Below are positions 1 to 10,799 of a stretch of 64,000 nucleotides of DNA, in pieces. The notes beneath the pieces are model-generated. The model did no database searches, had not been told where the DNA came from, and worked only from the letters and a program-made list of their open reading frames with translations. How positions within the stretch are numbered: position 1 is the stretch's first letter; every line of letters begins with the position of its first letter. Source of the stretch: Serendipita indica DSM 11827 (Eukaryota > Basidiomycota > Agaricomycetes > Sebacinales > Serendipitaceae); contig CAJVGD010000002.1 in the NCBI GenBank assembly GCA_910890315.1, forward strand, positions 2,294,001-2,358,000, written 5' to 3'. The position numbers and the translations under genes were made by a program.

Positions 1-963
1 CAGATCGATGAGTCTGGAGACGAGTGTAGTCAATTGAGATTGCACGCTCTTCTCCATAGCAATCGACGCACGCTCGTGCTGCTCTCGGACCTGTACGCAC
101 TTTCACCCGACTCGGATTCCTCTTCAGATGCAGAGGATTATGCTTCGACCGAAAGGCGACTTAAGGATGCTCTGCGTGACCTGACGCATTCGCCTGTCCA
201 TGGCTCGAACGATCACCGACGTGCGATTCGGTACAGTGCAGGGGGGATGCAATATCTCGTCCTGTTCAGTGCACACGCCTCGACAGCGACATATGATTCT
301 CGCTCGCCGTTTGTGCCCGTGAGCGCGGCCCCGCGTGAATTTGTCAACTCGAAGATTGATTATCATTCAATCCCGCGTGGCTTCGCTCTCCCGCTCGAAC
401 ACGATTTGCTCGTGCACTGTGCATTTGCGGACAACTCTCACCCCACTTTACGATCGTCTTCGTCATACAATGACAGCGACTCGTCTTCTCAATCACAGTG
501 CTCCAGCGTGGGTGGGAAAGCAAGACTTGATTCATATCATCACAATTGGAGGAAGAATACAAGAGCACGTGATGAAATGGCGTTTATGCGCGTGGACAAG
601 TTGATGACCATTTCGCACCCTACGTCTTCCAAGAGCGGAAGTAGCAGGTCGCTCCGACCTGCGGCCCGGGGTCGGCATCATACGGGCGTTGTGCAGATCG
701 ATGCAGAAGAGGCAGAGGAGGATACCAAACGCGCGGCGGCTCTCGTCGCGCCATTTGTGCGCATGATTCGTCAGGAACTCCTCGCCTCGACCACTACACC
801 GGCTTCCAGACGAAAGAGGAACGCCAATGGAGAGACCCAGCGAGATATGGGCATGGTCCTCATCCAACAAGTCGATCCTTCTGAAGTCATCCTCGTCAAG
901 GACGTCGACCCGCTCCTCACGCTTCGGGACGAGCTAGAGCGGTTTGGCTCGAGACCGTATTGA
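1..963 (+). CDS. 3' part of an unknown protein (5' end outside the window)
   Basis: The frame is open from base 1 to a stop at 961-963, so the gene starts upstream of the window. The visible 320 residues alternate ordered stretches (residues about 12-45 and 75-150, the latter rich in short hydrophobic strands) with Ser/Asp-rich and Arg/Lys-rich linkers. A late acidic-basic segment (EEAEEDTKR, residues about 235) leads into a helical stretch, and the protein ends in a conserved-looking ELERFGSRPY. No signal peptide, membrane segment or recognisable family motif is visible. I cannot assign a function. It converges on the GH71/99-like gene, whose stop lies 553 bp away. That this is the end of a real gene is fairly safe, because the frame is long, codon-rich and free of competing long frames on the same strand. 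Confidence 0.6.
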   Translation, partial: QIDESGDECSQLRLHALLHSNRRTLVLLSDLYALSPDSDSSSDAEDYASTERRLKDALRDLTHSPVHGSNDHRRAIRYSAGGMQYLVLFSAHASTATYDSRSPFVPVSAAPREFVNSKIDYHSIPRGFALPLEHDLLVHCAFADNSHPTLRSSSSYNDSDSSSQSQCSSVGGKARLDSYHHNWRKNTRARDEMAFMRVDKLMTISHPTSSKSGSSRSLRPAARGRHHTGVVQIDAEEAEEDTKRAAALVAPFVRMIRQELLASTTTPASRRKRNANGETQRDMGMVLIQQVDPSEVILVKDVDPLLTLRDELERFGSRPY

Positions 964-1516
964 TTTCCACCTCGAAGATCAACCAATATATACACTAGTA
1001 CTACACAGCGCATACACCATTGTCTATGAGACAGTCCCACTGGAACCGATCTCTCAGCAACACAAACATGAGATGATCTGGTGGTGCTAATACGCCGACA
1101 TTAAATGGTCTGGTTCACCAACCTCTTGACTTGCTTGGTACGGGGGAAAAGAGAAGAGACATGGGCTCGTCTGACCGAACGGCGCACTCGACAATTCGCC
1201 GAACGATCTGCCTTGCACCTCCTCTTTCCTTAACTGTATCCTCACCGTCTTTCGAGCGCTTCTCTCCGTTCGTGTTCGATTCCGTTACACATCATCTTAT
1301 GCATTCATATTTCCTATCGCCTTATGCATCCGTATCCCCATTTGTCTCCTGTGTCTCAAAATCCGGCTTATCCCACACATCCCGAACTCTTTCGTCTCAC
1401 CCGTTGTGTTCGCAGCCTGAATCTTAGATGGACTAGATGGTACTCTTCATAACTGTAGAGATTGAACACTGTGCAATATACAATCACTTTGTCCGTTCAC
1501 ATTCACAGAAAGACCA
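964..1516. other. intergenic stretch between two convergent 3' ends
   Basis: I see no gene here. A 98-codon open frame at 1131-1427 (+) is Ser/Phe/His-rich with no splice signals around it and looks like chance. The stretch presumably holds the two 3' UTRs and poly(A) sites. Confidence 0.5.
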
Positions 1517-4500
1517 TTATTTTGTAAACTTGCCGAGCAGCTTTGACCCAGCTGGAAAATGTCAGCGAAAAGAAACTAGAAGTAAAGGTGCAGGTGCTTG
1601 TAGAATAAAGATGTGAACTGTACCCACTTTGTGCGGCTGTCATGACGCCCTTTTCGATCTGAATCCGTGTACTCTCTCCGGCGTACTTATCAACAACACC
1701 TGAAGCTTGTTTCATGAATCCACCAAGGAACGTGTCTGTGTTCATTATTGTCAGCTCATCGTCGCCAGAGGCTGGGAGGGGACCGTGATGAAAGAAATGA
1801 CAGAACCGGATGTGTCCCAGACCAAGGCAGAAATCTATTATACTCACTCGGCGGGGCAACGAATCCACCTGACTGACCTGGTGCACCAGGAGGTCTAGGT
1901 GGAAGATTAGGCGGCACACTTGGACTTGAGTACGCGTTTGAAGTACTAGGTCCACCCCCTGGAGAGGGATAAGGGGATGTCCAAGTTTGTCCACCAGCTC
2001 CTGCCACACCCACACCAGCGAATGCAGACGGAGGTGCCGTGGGTGGCGCAAAATGCGATGGTCCTTGGGCTGGTGGTGCATACGACCCGCTAGGCGTCAC
2101 GAAACCAGGAGTCGTATTCGGGGTGTTCCATTGTGGTGCAGTCGGGTAGACTGAGTTTGAGGGTGGTGGAATTGACGGAGAGGCCCAGTGCGACGGCGCA
2201 GGGGACGATCCTCCGGCCGCAACGTTGCTCGATCCTGGGACGGGATTTGCTGCGTTGAATCCACCACTAAAGTAGCCCCCATCACCCGATGTGGATGCAT
2301 TCCATGTTGGACTAGGCCCTTGACCGACAGGGGGTGCGACGAATCCACCAGGTGTCCCAATACTTGGGACGGCGCCTGGGGCGTACATTGGATTTGCTGG
2401 ATCAGCCGAGTGAATACCGAGACCAGTTCCAGTTGAAGATGGGGCGATCATCGGGCCCTGCGACGTCGAAGGTGCGACATGGGGCGCAAACGCTGGATTA
2501 TATAGTGCCGTCGTTGGTTCAGTGCCCGCCGTGGGAGCTGTCGTAGGCAAGGGGTTTGGAGAGGAGATATTCATACTAGTCGCAAACTGCTGCGGAAGAC
2601 TACTCGGGTGTCCCACGGACGGGGTTCCGGGGGGAGACGATAGTGTTCCAGGGCGTTGATATGGCGAGTATGTTTGGGGAGGCGTCGACGAGCCTACGCT
2701 GCCTGTACTAGGGCCTGCCAGTGGCGAGGATGGATGTACAGGAGGCCGCTCCGGTGGCCGTAACGGAGATGACGCGCTACTTGAGGGTCTAGAGCTGGGA
2801 GGAGCAAATGTAGGGGGAGCGAAAATCGGTCTGTTGGGTGTCGAAGCTGTCGACCCAGAAGCAGACGCCCCGGAATGCGCCGATGAGGGCGAATAGGTGC
2901 TCGACCGTCCGAGTCCTGTCGCACCTTCGCTTGTGTTCCCTGAACCTGCACTGTAGGATGACGCGCGATGAACATTGGCACCTAGAGGAGATCCGCTAGC
3001 TACAGTACCGAGATTGGGAGATGCACCAATCGCAGGTTGTGTGCCAGCTATCGGATTGGGAGCAATGGTCGTCGCATTGACGGCCGTTGAGGCGGTAGTC
3101 ACTACAGGTGATGACGGAAAGTCCGTTTCCAGACTGTACGGTGGTGGGCCATCTGTATCATCAATGCCAAAGACACCCCAGCTACCCGTATCCTTCCTAA
3201 CTGGGGGTTTCGGACCGGATTGTGTCGCTTCAGCGACGATAGGTGCGACATTCGACCCAGAAGCAGGTGTCAGGGATGAATTACTTGGGACCGCTTGACT
3301 GCTCGACGAGCCAGAGCCACCCGCCACGATGGAGGCGGTCGAGGCAGAGAGTCCGCTTGCACTCGAATAAGCGGCTTCGAGCGTTTCGTATTTTGGCCTT
3401 GTCGCCCAGTAATCGTCGATCTGCTTCTTGGGAAAGTCGGCATGGATCCTCCGCTCGTCTCTCATCACTTCGACCGCAAACCCACAAACTCGTAAATACC
3501 AGTCAGGGGATAGATTGTCTTCGCCATCTGCGTCAAGAGCAATGAATGGGAATTGCCTGTTTGGGTCGTCACATTTGGGAAGAGACCGCTTGAGAGGAAC
3601 GGAAGGTAGTATAGCCGTTCCTTCATCGTATTCGTCAAACATGGCAACGTAGATTGTGCGTGCTCCAAGGTGTTTCACGTTCCAGAGTTGTCTCCATAGG
3701 AATTTCCCGCCCAGGCGAGGTGCATCGTTCAGTCCAAGGCGACCCTCGGACAGATTGTGACTCTAGAAATGAGACAATATTGATCGCTTCAAGTCGAGGG
3801 CTACTCACCGAGCCCCCAGGCCAAATAGTGGGGAAATAGTCGACCTTTTTAGGCAGATCCTTGAGTTCTTTAAAGTCACCTGCAGTCCGTTCCTCGCAAA
3901 AGCGGTCGATAGCTTCGATAGTGTGGTACCTTCCGACTGTCCAGGGGCTGATGGCATCAAACTCGTTTTTAAACACTTCAATGAAGCCAGGGTTGGGATC
4001 CATGTCGCCAGAAAGAGTCCTCCATTGTGATGGAACTACAGATTATGAGAAGTAAACACGGATTATGTGCATTCAACGGACCTCCTGCCCACACATATGC
4101 GCCTCCAGGAATCGAGGACTTGAAATTCCGTGCAATCGCCGCTGCGCTCTGCGGTGTATGCCGAGCTCCCTCGAAACCTAGCCCCCAAACAGCAACGACT
4201 GGTTGACCTTTTTCTCTGACGTAGTACGGTGAATCGAGAATGCGCTTGTCGGAGAGTAGATGATGCCAATCGACGCGAAGTACGTGTTCGATACGATCCG
4301 CTGGAACACCTGTCACATCATACCTAAATTTTGTCAGAGATGAAGAAAAGTGGCCGTCAGATATACGTACATGATGGCCCATACCCTATTCTCTTTTTCT
4401 GCTGCTGCCCGCACCCGGTCCAATACTTCGTCTCTTAACCTCATAAGGTCGGCGGTGGGGCTATTCACGTTGCCATCGACCTCGCACTGGGTGGCAAACC

Positions 4501-5079
4501 GTTGCAAGAAGACACCATCAATGGCATGGCGGGCCATCCAGTGGAAATGGCGATTGACAGTGGCTTGATTTCTCGACGAAAAGAGGAGCGCAGTTTGACC
4601 AGCTTTAAAGTGTGTTGGAGGGTAGGATAGACCAGGTGCTGGGTAGAGCTCCTCGGGGGCATATTCAGAAACGTCGGGGAAAAGATCAAAGTTGGGACGT
4701 CCGCCTTGATTGAGAGGTTTGTCGAACCAATGAAGCCATCCGTGATGGCCTTGATGGACGGGAGGACCATCCCCGGCGCATGTGAACCTGGATAAACAGC
4801 GTCACTAGGCGCTCTGAAGTCTATCATAGCCAAATCGTACCATCCTTGATATCCCACGAGCACCTTGTTCTGTATGGTGGATGGATCGGCTCTAAATTTG
4901 GCTTTGTATCAGTCTCGCTGTGAGAAAAATTCGGGGATACGAACCTCCTGATCACCTTGTTGGACTCCATCTTGCCAATAATGAATGCCAGCACCACTGG
5001 CCGAAGTGGGGGAGACCAAGTTCGAGCAGGCGCTAAGGGCGGCGGTGCCAGCCGTCGGGGACAACTCTGTGGTAGCCAT
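1517..5079 (-). CDS. GH71/99-like glycoside hydrolase with long Pro/Ser-rich C-terminal tail
   Basis: This multi-exon gene encodes roughly 1000 aa. The first ~400 residues follow the xylosidase/arabinosidase-type proteins annotated as GH71/99-like. An N-terminal ADPSTIQNKVLVGYQGW is interrupted by an intron at 4852 or nearby. After it come GWLHWFDKP, HFHWMARHAIDGVFLQRF, a WDYFPTIWPGGS-like strand and the family hallmark MFDEYDEGTAI just before the end of the domain. About 500 residues of disordered Pro/Ser/Gly/Ala repeats follow, then a short basic C-terminus reached by two small 3' exons (intron donor CCGCCGA/gtgagt near 1848; last exon from about 1551 ending GSKLLGKFTK). Predicted role: hydrolysis of an alpha- or beta-linked polysaccharide. 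The start is uncertain. I chose ATG at 5079 (MATTELSPTAG), which splices in frame to ADPST. No signal peptide is visible in that model. A 5' extension to the secretory leader at 5688 is possible. Confidence 0.7.
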
Positions 5080-5523
5080 ACAGCAGTGGAGAAGACGGGA
5101 AGGGCAACGACCTTTTCCAGTAAGGCACCAAAGGTGAGGATGTCAAACCGACGAGCACCAGATATGGATGGATGGCAGCTTAGTCGACTCACACAGGAGG
5201 AAATGCCCAACGGCCACCAAATATCGCGCTTATGTTTTAGCACTATGATCGAGTATCAACACCCGAATGACTAAATTTCACTACACGGATAACTGAGATG
5301 GATTCAGAAAATGCCGGGGTAAACCATATGGCGTTGATGAAGACTCCATACTTTTGATCAGGAAACATCAAAAGTTTACTCTTGCCCCCGTTTGCTACTA
5401 ACGATGCACTAATATCCGGCTCAGTACGATTGAAACTCAAATTCAGTTACTAAAGTTTATTACACCATTCTTCACTAGTGACTGTCGGTGCAATTATTCC
5501 TAGACGTCACCCAGATGAACTGT
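5080..5523. other. gap between the GH71/99-like start and a small secreted-protein ORF
   Basis: No separate gene is recognised. On the minus strand 5270-5420 carries an open segment (KLLMFPDQKYGVFINAIWF) flanked by plausible splice sites. It could be an exon joining the leader at 5688 to one of its neighbours. Otherwise this is the promoter of the GH gene. Confidence 0.35.
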
Positions 5524-5688
5524 TTACCAGCCAGGGCAGAGACCAAGGACGGTGCACCGGGCGTTTGCAGATTCACCTCCACCGGTGGTCGTTGTCGCCG
5601 CTGGTGGGGCATCTTGGGGTTCAGCGACGGGTACAGGGGCTGCGATAGCGGCGACAGCAAGAGCGAGGACGACAGGAAAGAAGCGCAT
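5524..5688 (-). CDS. putative small secreted protein, or first exon of a secreted protein
   Basis: ATG at 5688 sits in a strong Kozak context (GCCACC before ATG) and opens a textbook secretory leader, MRFFPVVLALAVAAIA, with a likely cut after the alanines. A short Pro/Ala/Thr/Gly-rich mature part with two cysteines (ARCTVLGLCPGW) follows. Read without splicing, it ends after 54 aa. A donor-like GGCTG/gtaaac at the last codons means the protein could instead continue into an exon near 5270-5420. A TATAAAA lies about 205 bp upstream. It may be a stand-alone small secreted protein or the signal-peptide exon of a larger product. The leader itself is the secure part. Confidence 0.5.
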   Translation of the reverse strand: MRFFPVVLALAVAAIAAPVPVAEPQDAPPAATTTTGGGESANARCTVLGLCPGW

Positions 5689-5892
5689 GGTGGCTTGGCT
5701 GAGTTGGTTTTGGTGTGCTTCAGACGTTTGCTGGTTTTTTCACTCGTAAAAACGATGACAGTGAAGGCTCAAGTCCTAGATAGATGATGAGCAATGAGGC
5801 GAGAACATGAGAAGCCCCGAGAGCACATACAGGTGGTAAGAGAGAGCAAAGAGGAAGCACTGAACAAGTTAGAAAGAGAGAGGTATCCCATC

Positions 5893-5899
5893 TTTTATA
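5893..5899 (-). promoter_or_regulatory. TATA box upstream of the small secreted-protein gene
   Basis: TATAAAA on the minus strand, about 205 bp before the ATG at 5688, with no competing coding frame between. The spacing allows a 5' UTR of about 170 bp. Confidence 0.4.
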
Positions 5900-7493
5900 G
5901 TCAGTATCAACCCACTTGACCAGACGGCTGCAGAGCGCGCCCATCAAGCCCATAGTCCTCATTTGGTTCTCCCTAGTCTCCGCCGGTAATTTCTGGGGGT
6001 CTGCACCATCTTTATGAATGGAAATAGTTAGCTTCTTAATATTAGTTATATGCTCTTCATTTAGACACATGGCTACCCACCAGTTCACTCGGGTTGGTTA
6101 TGCCACCTATCCACAGGCAAAGGATCGAATGATAGAAGCATCATTGAATGCTGATGTATCAATTCCATTGGCTGGTGATGAGGAACAAACTTGTGCAACT
6201 GACCCGTTTAGTCTTGGTTGGTGAACAAAGATGCCCCATACTGAGGGAGATAGGACGAGGAAAGGGGACGCTAAGCACACAATATAAAATGAGAATTTTA
6301 CTGCATTTATGAGCGCGCATCCACTAAACATGGTAGTGCCAGACGGCAAGCCAAACGGGAGGCTCTACTAGAACCTCACACACACCAATGACTGCTTCGA
6401 GTCCAAAAGCCGCAATAATCATCTATGTATCAGACATTCGAGCGAGGAAGAGCAGCGGCACCATACCAGCGCTTGAAGAACCGGCGCGACATCAGCGGGG
6501 CGCGCCCAACTGGCCGTATTCTGACCACGCGTTTCACTCTATGTAATACTCAGCAACGGTAAGAAGAAGCCGTAGAGTCCGTCATACCTTATTCCCACTT
6601 CCACCCAGTGCCTCCTCGCCCATCGGCCCCCACCCGAGTGTAGGCCTAAAGACTGGGTGGTATGGCTTTGAGGACGACTCCTAGTCGTGGCAAGAAACCT
6701 ATAAGATAAGGACGACGGGACTGAGCAACACTTCGAGCTCCTCTAGATTTGATTTTTGCAATCTCTTCAGATGACTGTCAATCCGGCGCATGTGCTGTCG
6801 AACTTTCTCCAAATGGAGATGAATTGTCATTGGGGAACACATGGCCATTGACGGCTTTTGCCCCGACGCAGAGACATCCCTTGCAGAGTACTGCCGAGTG
6901 ATAGGTCCCGATTCGGGTATTGGAACAGTACAGAATACCACAAAGAAGTGACAGTGCAGTGTCCGAGCCACTGGCAAGGCATATTCCTCACTCTTATTTC
7001 TCCAGTGCCTAGTAGGTGGCGGTGGCGGATAGGGGCGTCCAGTTTGTCAGAAAGTGATAGGAAAGACGGTTGAATGAGATTGACCAGCTCCGATTGCATC
7101 TCCCTTCGGACCCGAGCAATTACGAGAGTCGTACGATCTGGGGCGGTAGCGCATTGTGGCTGCTATCTTGGACTCTCCCACATCCACCTGTTATTTCTTG
7201 CACCTTTGCAGAATATTTTGGAGACGATTTTGGGGTTGATACAGAGGTCGCAAGATGGCTCTCCACGGGTTGGCTGCAGCGTGCTCACTGGCCGTCGTCG
7301 GCGGCTGCCAAAGTGATACCAGATTTCCGTTGATGACCAACAAATTGCTTGGTGTGATGGACGAGATGGGCGTTTTCGCTATTATTGTCGGCCTTGGGCG
7401 GCGGCGACGTACAATGGGCTATTACCCAAAAGCGTGAAGGTGTCAATGGTCATTAGGAGACAGCTGGACAATCGCCGGCACATGACTTGGCGC
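5900..7493. other. gene-poor stretch
   Basis: About 1.6 kb in which no frame on either strand shows sustained protein-like composition or a consistent exon chain. Frames of 60-120 codons are present, but they are rich in Arg/Ser/Cys/His and lack start and splice context. I see no repeat, RNA gene or recognisable element remnant. Confidence 0.45.
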
Positions 7494-7500
7494 TATATAA
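7494..7500 (+). promoter_or_regulatory. TATA box for the gene at 7661
   Basis: TATATAA about 160 bp before the ATG at 7661, in an otherwise GC-rich context. Confidence 0.4.
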
Positions 7501-7660
7501 CTTTGACCGAAGTCGCTCCCAGCTCGGGTGACCACGTACCTCTCAGCTGCCATCTGCCCGACCCACCTTCGTCCCGACTGCAACCGCCATCACAGGTCAG
7601 TGCGGCCTCGCTGGCCTTGCATAAATCGTCTAAAAGCTCACGGTCGTTTGTAGAACTACT

Positions 7661-8397
7661 ATGCAGCGTATTCGATGGCCCAAGACGCTCTCGCCTTTTT
7701 CTGGCTCAGATTCCGACTCAGACGGGCAGGTCGACCGACGTAGCACACGAAATGGACGTAATCTTCACATAGCCATCCCCAACAATGATTCAAACCCGTC
7801 CAAAGCAATAGGTGCACCCATTATGGCGGTCTACCTCTTCTGCACTGGTGACCAGGTCGATCTGTCCTCGCTCAAGACGCCACCACTCGGGGCAAAAAAG
7901 ACATTTACTAGCCCAGCAATGGGTACAGCAACCGTCTCCCCTCGGATCCCATCTTTTCCTCGACGCCGCTCCCAATCAGCGTCCTTTTAGGGGTTCCTTT
8001 ACTCATGCGCCGGCTACTTGCCAAACCTGCGCCCTCTTCTCCGCATTTCGAGAACCCACTCGCCTCCCAACTTCAAATTGATCCGGCAGAGTCCACCAAT
8101 CAGTCGCCACGTGGAAGCACACTTGGCACCGTCCTTATTGTTCGCGCAGATAAAGAACCACTGCAAAAGGAACTCGTCGATCGCATCTGTGCTTACCATG
8201 CCAAATTGCTCAGTCTCGCTCAACAGCGCGGCCCCGGCGGCATGACCGAGGTAGTCAAAACCATGGCCACCCCAGAGAAATTCCTTGCTTTTTGCATGGA
8301 ATCTTTCCAGTCTGGAAGCGGAAATATTGCGAATAGCGTCCACGAGATGCTCGGTGGGTCCTGGCTTGATCTCCAGCGGCCCATGGCGTCGGTTTAA
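7661..8397 (+). CDS. conserved-looking unknown protein, 222 aa
   Basis: Two exons, 7661-7922 and 7991-8397, are joined by a 68-bp intron with a clean donor (ATGG/gtacag) and acceptor (tccttttag). The join is in frame (SPAMG-VPLLMRR) and removes a stop that would otherwise end exon 1. The N-terminal half is Ser/Asp/Arg-rich and probably disordered. The C-terminal half (from about TLGTVLIVRADKEPLQ) has a regular hydrophobic pattern with predicted helices and contains EKFLAFCMESFQSG. There is no signal peptide or transmembrane segment. I do not recognise the family. The consistent splice site, the TATA box upstream and the stop 303 bp from the next convergent gene support a real gene. Confidence 0.55.
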
Positions 8398-8700
8398 AGT
8401 TTATAAGTCTCTCCGCCCTTTCACGACCGCTGTCCCGTCGACAGATACGACTCTGTTCTCCTTCCATTGGATCAGTCCTTCCTCATGTCTTTGCTTGTCG
8501 CCTCAACGCGACAGTGTATCTGTAATCTTTGGTGTACAATGCTAAGTGCAATCCATCGGTGTGCTCTCGCGTGCTTCTTGTCCCTGTGAATCCTCTATGG
8601 CATATCACTATGACTGAGGCTTGAAGTAAGACGCAACTGCCCACAAGGTATTCAAGGAATCTGTCGATTCATCAGTATCTCACCTCAATCGGTCTAAGAG
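8398..8700. other. convergent 3' gap
   Basis: About 300 bp between two converging coding ends. Nothing but presumed 3' UTRs is seen. Confidence 0.4.
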
Positions 8701-10501
8701 TCACCCACCACTGACGATACCTCCGCTAGAAGGTTGGGAACGAGAGCTACCACCCGGAATCGGGTCTGGGGCTCCTCTCGGCGCCCTCATGCGATTAGAT
8801 GGAGCCCTCTTGGTCGCATAAGGACGAGGATCATCGTTTATCTCCTCGTCGACGTATGGGTTTGTTCGGGTGGCATTTGTCTTGGGTAGGAAATCCCTCG
8901 TTGGCCTTCGAGATGAGGCAACCTGATTGTTCCGCTGAGTCCCCACGCGAGGATTTCGGCCCGATCTCAGCGAACTAGCACGATCAACCTGTGGAGGTGG
9001 CTGGTAAGAGTCTTGATCGGCTTGAGGAATTGAACCCCGTCGCTCTGAGCTACCAAGACTGCGTAGAGCAGAAGATTCTGGATGCGTTCATTAAGCGATC
9101 AGTTTGGTGGCAGTAAACATTCTCACCCAGCATGAGACGAGACGCAGACGTGATAATGAGCTTTCTCTTCAGAGACGTGCCATAGTTGGACGCTTGTTGC
9201 ATGATGCATTCCTCCAGAAACTCGGAGTACTCCACTCCTTCTGGTATCGGACTGACCGAAACGACGCGCTGCTTGAATTCAGTCGAGAAGAAGGGCCGTG
9301 GTTCTCATTCCGTACCTCCAACGCGTCGCCTTTAAGAGCTTCGCTAAGCTTGGACAATGCATCGTTGCCGCGGATGGTATCTTTCAGCTGCATGCTGATC
9401 AGTTTGGGCGAACCGAATTAGAAGAACGCACAGGCACGAATTTTATCCTTATCTGAGGAGCAATTGTATCCAGCTTTGGAAGCTTCGTTCGTATACGTTC
9501 GAGCTTTTGGCTTAAAGGCGTGACTGGCGCTCAAGGTAAGCAAACGAAAGGAATTGAGATAGATCATACAAAAGTTATCCAATTCCGTTGATGAGCCTAT
9601 TGGGTCTACATCTGCAAGAGCTAGGACCAGGAGTGGCTTGAATTTAATGTCAGAAGAGTTGACGATTTCCAGGGCTGTCTCCAACGTTGTGACGTAGTGA
9701 TCAAGGGCATTGGAAATCGTCTTCTTCAGGGAAATCATATCTACGAGAGTCATGAGTTCGATGGTATCCAGCCCTGTTTGTGACCAACTCGAATTGGTTG
9801 ATGTCCGGAAGACAGACCAGTTATCCACATGCTATTAAGTGATGAGTTATGATGTGACCAAAGAGAGACCAGAACTACATGGCTAATTCGATCCTGGAGG
9901 CCTTGGCTACAAGCGCCCGGTCAGCAACGTACCAGATCGCTAAATTTCTCACGTTGTGTATATAGACAGTGAACCGACTCCAATATTCCACAGGCGGTTG
10001 ATAAGTTTGGCTACTTCGTAGTCAAGTGACACTGCTCGTTCTTTCTCCATTGTGGGATGGTCCATCTATCCGGTCAGATATAAAACAATAGAAGAACCAA
10101 TTCCTCACTATAAGCGCAATCTGATAGTCTATGAGCGCTCCGTAAGGTATATTCCGCTCTGAGTCATATTCGTTGTCCTGCTCTGACTCTGGTGGCATGT
10201 CTTCCTCTGAGATAGCCTCCCTTGTAGGTAAATAACGTCTTGCAGACCTCGAGAATCTGCCAGATGATGCCTTTGGGAGTGGTTTGGTTACTATTGGCTG
10301 GTGTGAGGTCGTGGGTAGGTCGTGGGTTTGCAGAGTCGGTGAGGAGGGCTGCGAGGATCCAGCGTAGAATCCAGGTGGTACTACAGACTCTGAATAGTCC
10401 GTCATGGCGGATCTTTGTCCTACAGAATAGGCTCTGGAAGCAGGCCGTTGAAGGTCCAACGTGAGGTCGTATAATTTTTGCTCGAGGTCATGATTTGTCA
10501 T
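8701..10501 (-). CDS. vWA-like domain protein, paralog of the upstream gene (exon model partly unresolved)
   Basis: Exons read with confidence: 10501-10109 (disordered N-terminus, including PPGFYAGSSQPSSP), 10065-9953 (YQIALI-MDHPTMEKERA, helix LDYEVAKLINRLWNIG), a block about 9833-9540 (helix ISNALDHYVTTLETAL, strand FKPLLVLALADVDP), a block about 9395-9320 (DTIRGNDALSKLSEALKG), about 9275-9115 (RVVSVSPIPEGVEYSEFLEE) and 9065-8701 (Ser/Arg/Pro-rich tail). Block by block this matches the neighbour at 10800-13424: same hydrophobic strands, same helix spacing and the shared PPG-x-x-AG-x-SQP motif. The order agrees with a von Willebrand A fold in which the metal-binding DxSxS is replaced by MDHPTM. 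I could not join 9953 to 9833, or 9540 to 9395, in one frame, so the gene may be decaying or contain introns I missed. The calcium-channel-like tail of the neighbour is absent. Confidence 0.5.
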
Positions 10502-10799
10502 GGACAAATCTCTCCCGATTCATGTTTCGACTTTTCTAGATCGAGACTGACTGTACTGGGTATACGCACAGTGTTACGCCCGTCCATTTCCTTCACAAGC
10601 TCGGCAGCGACAACGGCCAGTTGAGTTTGTACCAGACAGTCTGCCAGAAATGCCGTTCGACGATGTTAATATGTGGCGTTCTTTCGCAAAGATGTAGAAT
10701 GTGGTCAGCGTCAAACCGCACATGCCCGAAGCATCGACTGCTCAACAATTTTATGGCTCTGGACATAAATTTGATTTCAAACTTTGACAATGACTGTAT
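10502..10799. other. gap between the two vWA-like paralogs, with a coding-like segment
   Basis: On the minus strand 10645-10560 reads as a coding-like helix (LAVVAAELVKEMDGRNT) followed by a donor-like gtgcgt. It could be a 5' exon of the downstream paralog or part of a read-through joining the two genes. No other feature is seen. Confidence 0.3.

Noticed and set aside
1131-1427. 98-codon plus-strand open frame
   Set aside because: Biased Ser/Phe/His composition, no splice or promoter context, and it lies between two convergent gene ends.
5720-6088. 122-codon minus-strand frame upstream of the small secreted protein
   Set aside because: Contains the TATA box region and shows no continuous family-like pattern; more likely 5' UTR and promoter.
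9026-9055. A tRNA-like string on the minus strand (D-arm-like GGTAGCTCAG and T-arm-like GGGGTTCAATTCC)
   Set aside because: The two pieces are adjacent with no room for an anticodon arm and no acceptor stem. The region reads as coding sequence of the vWA-like paralog.
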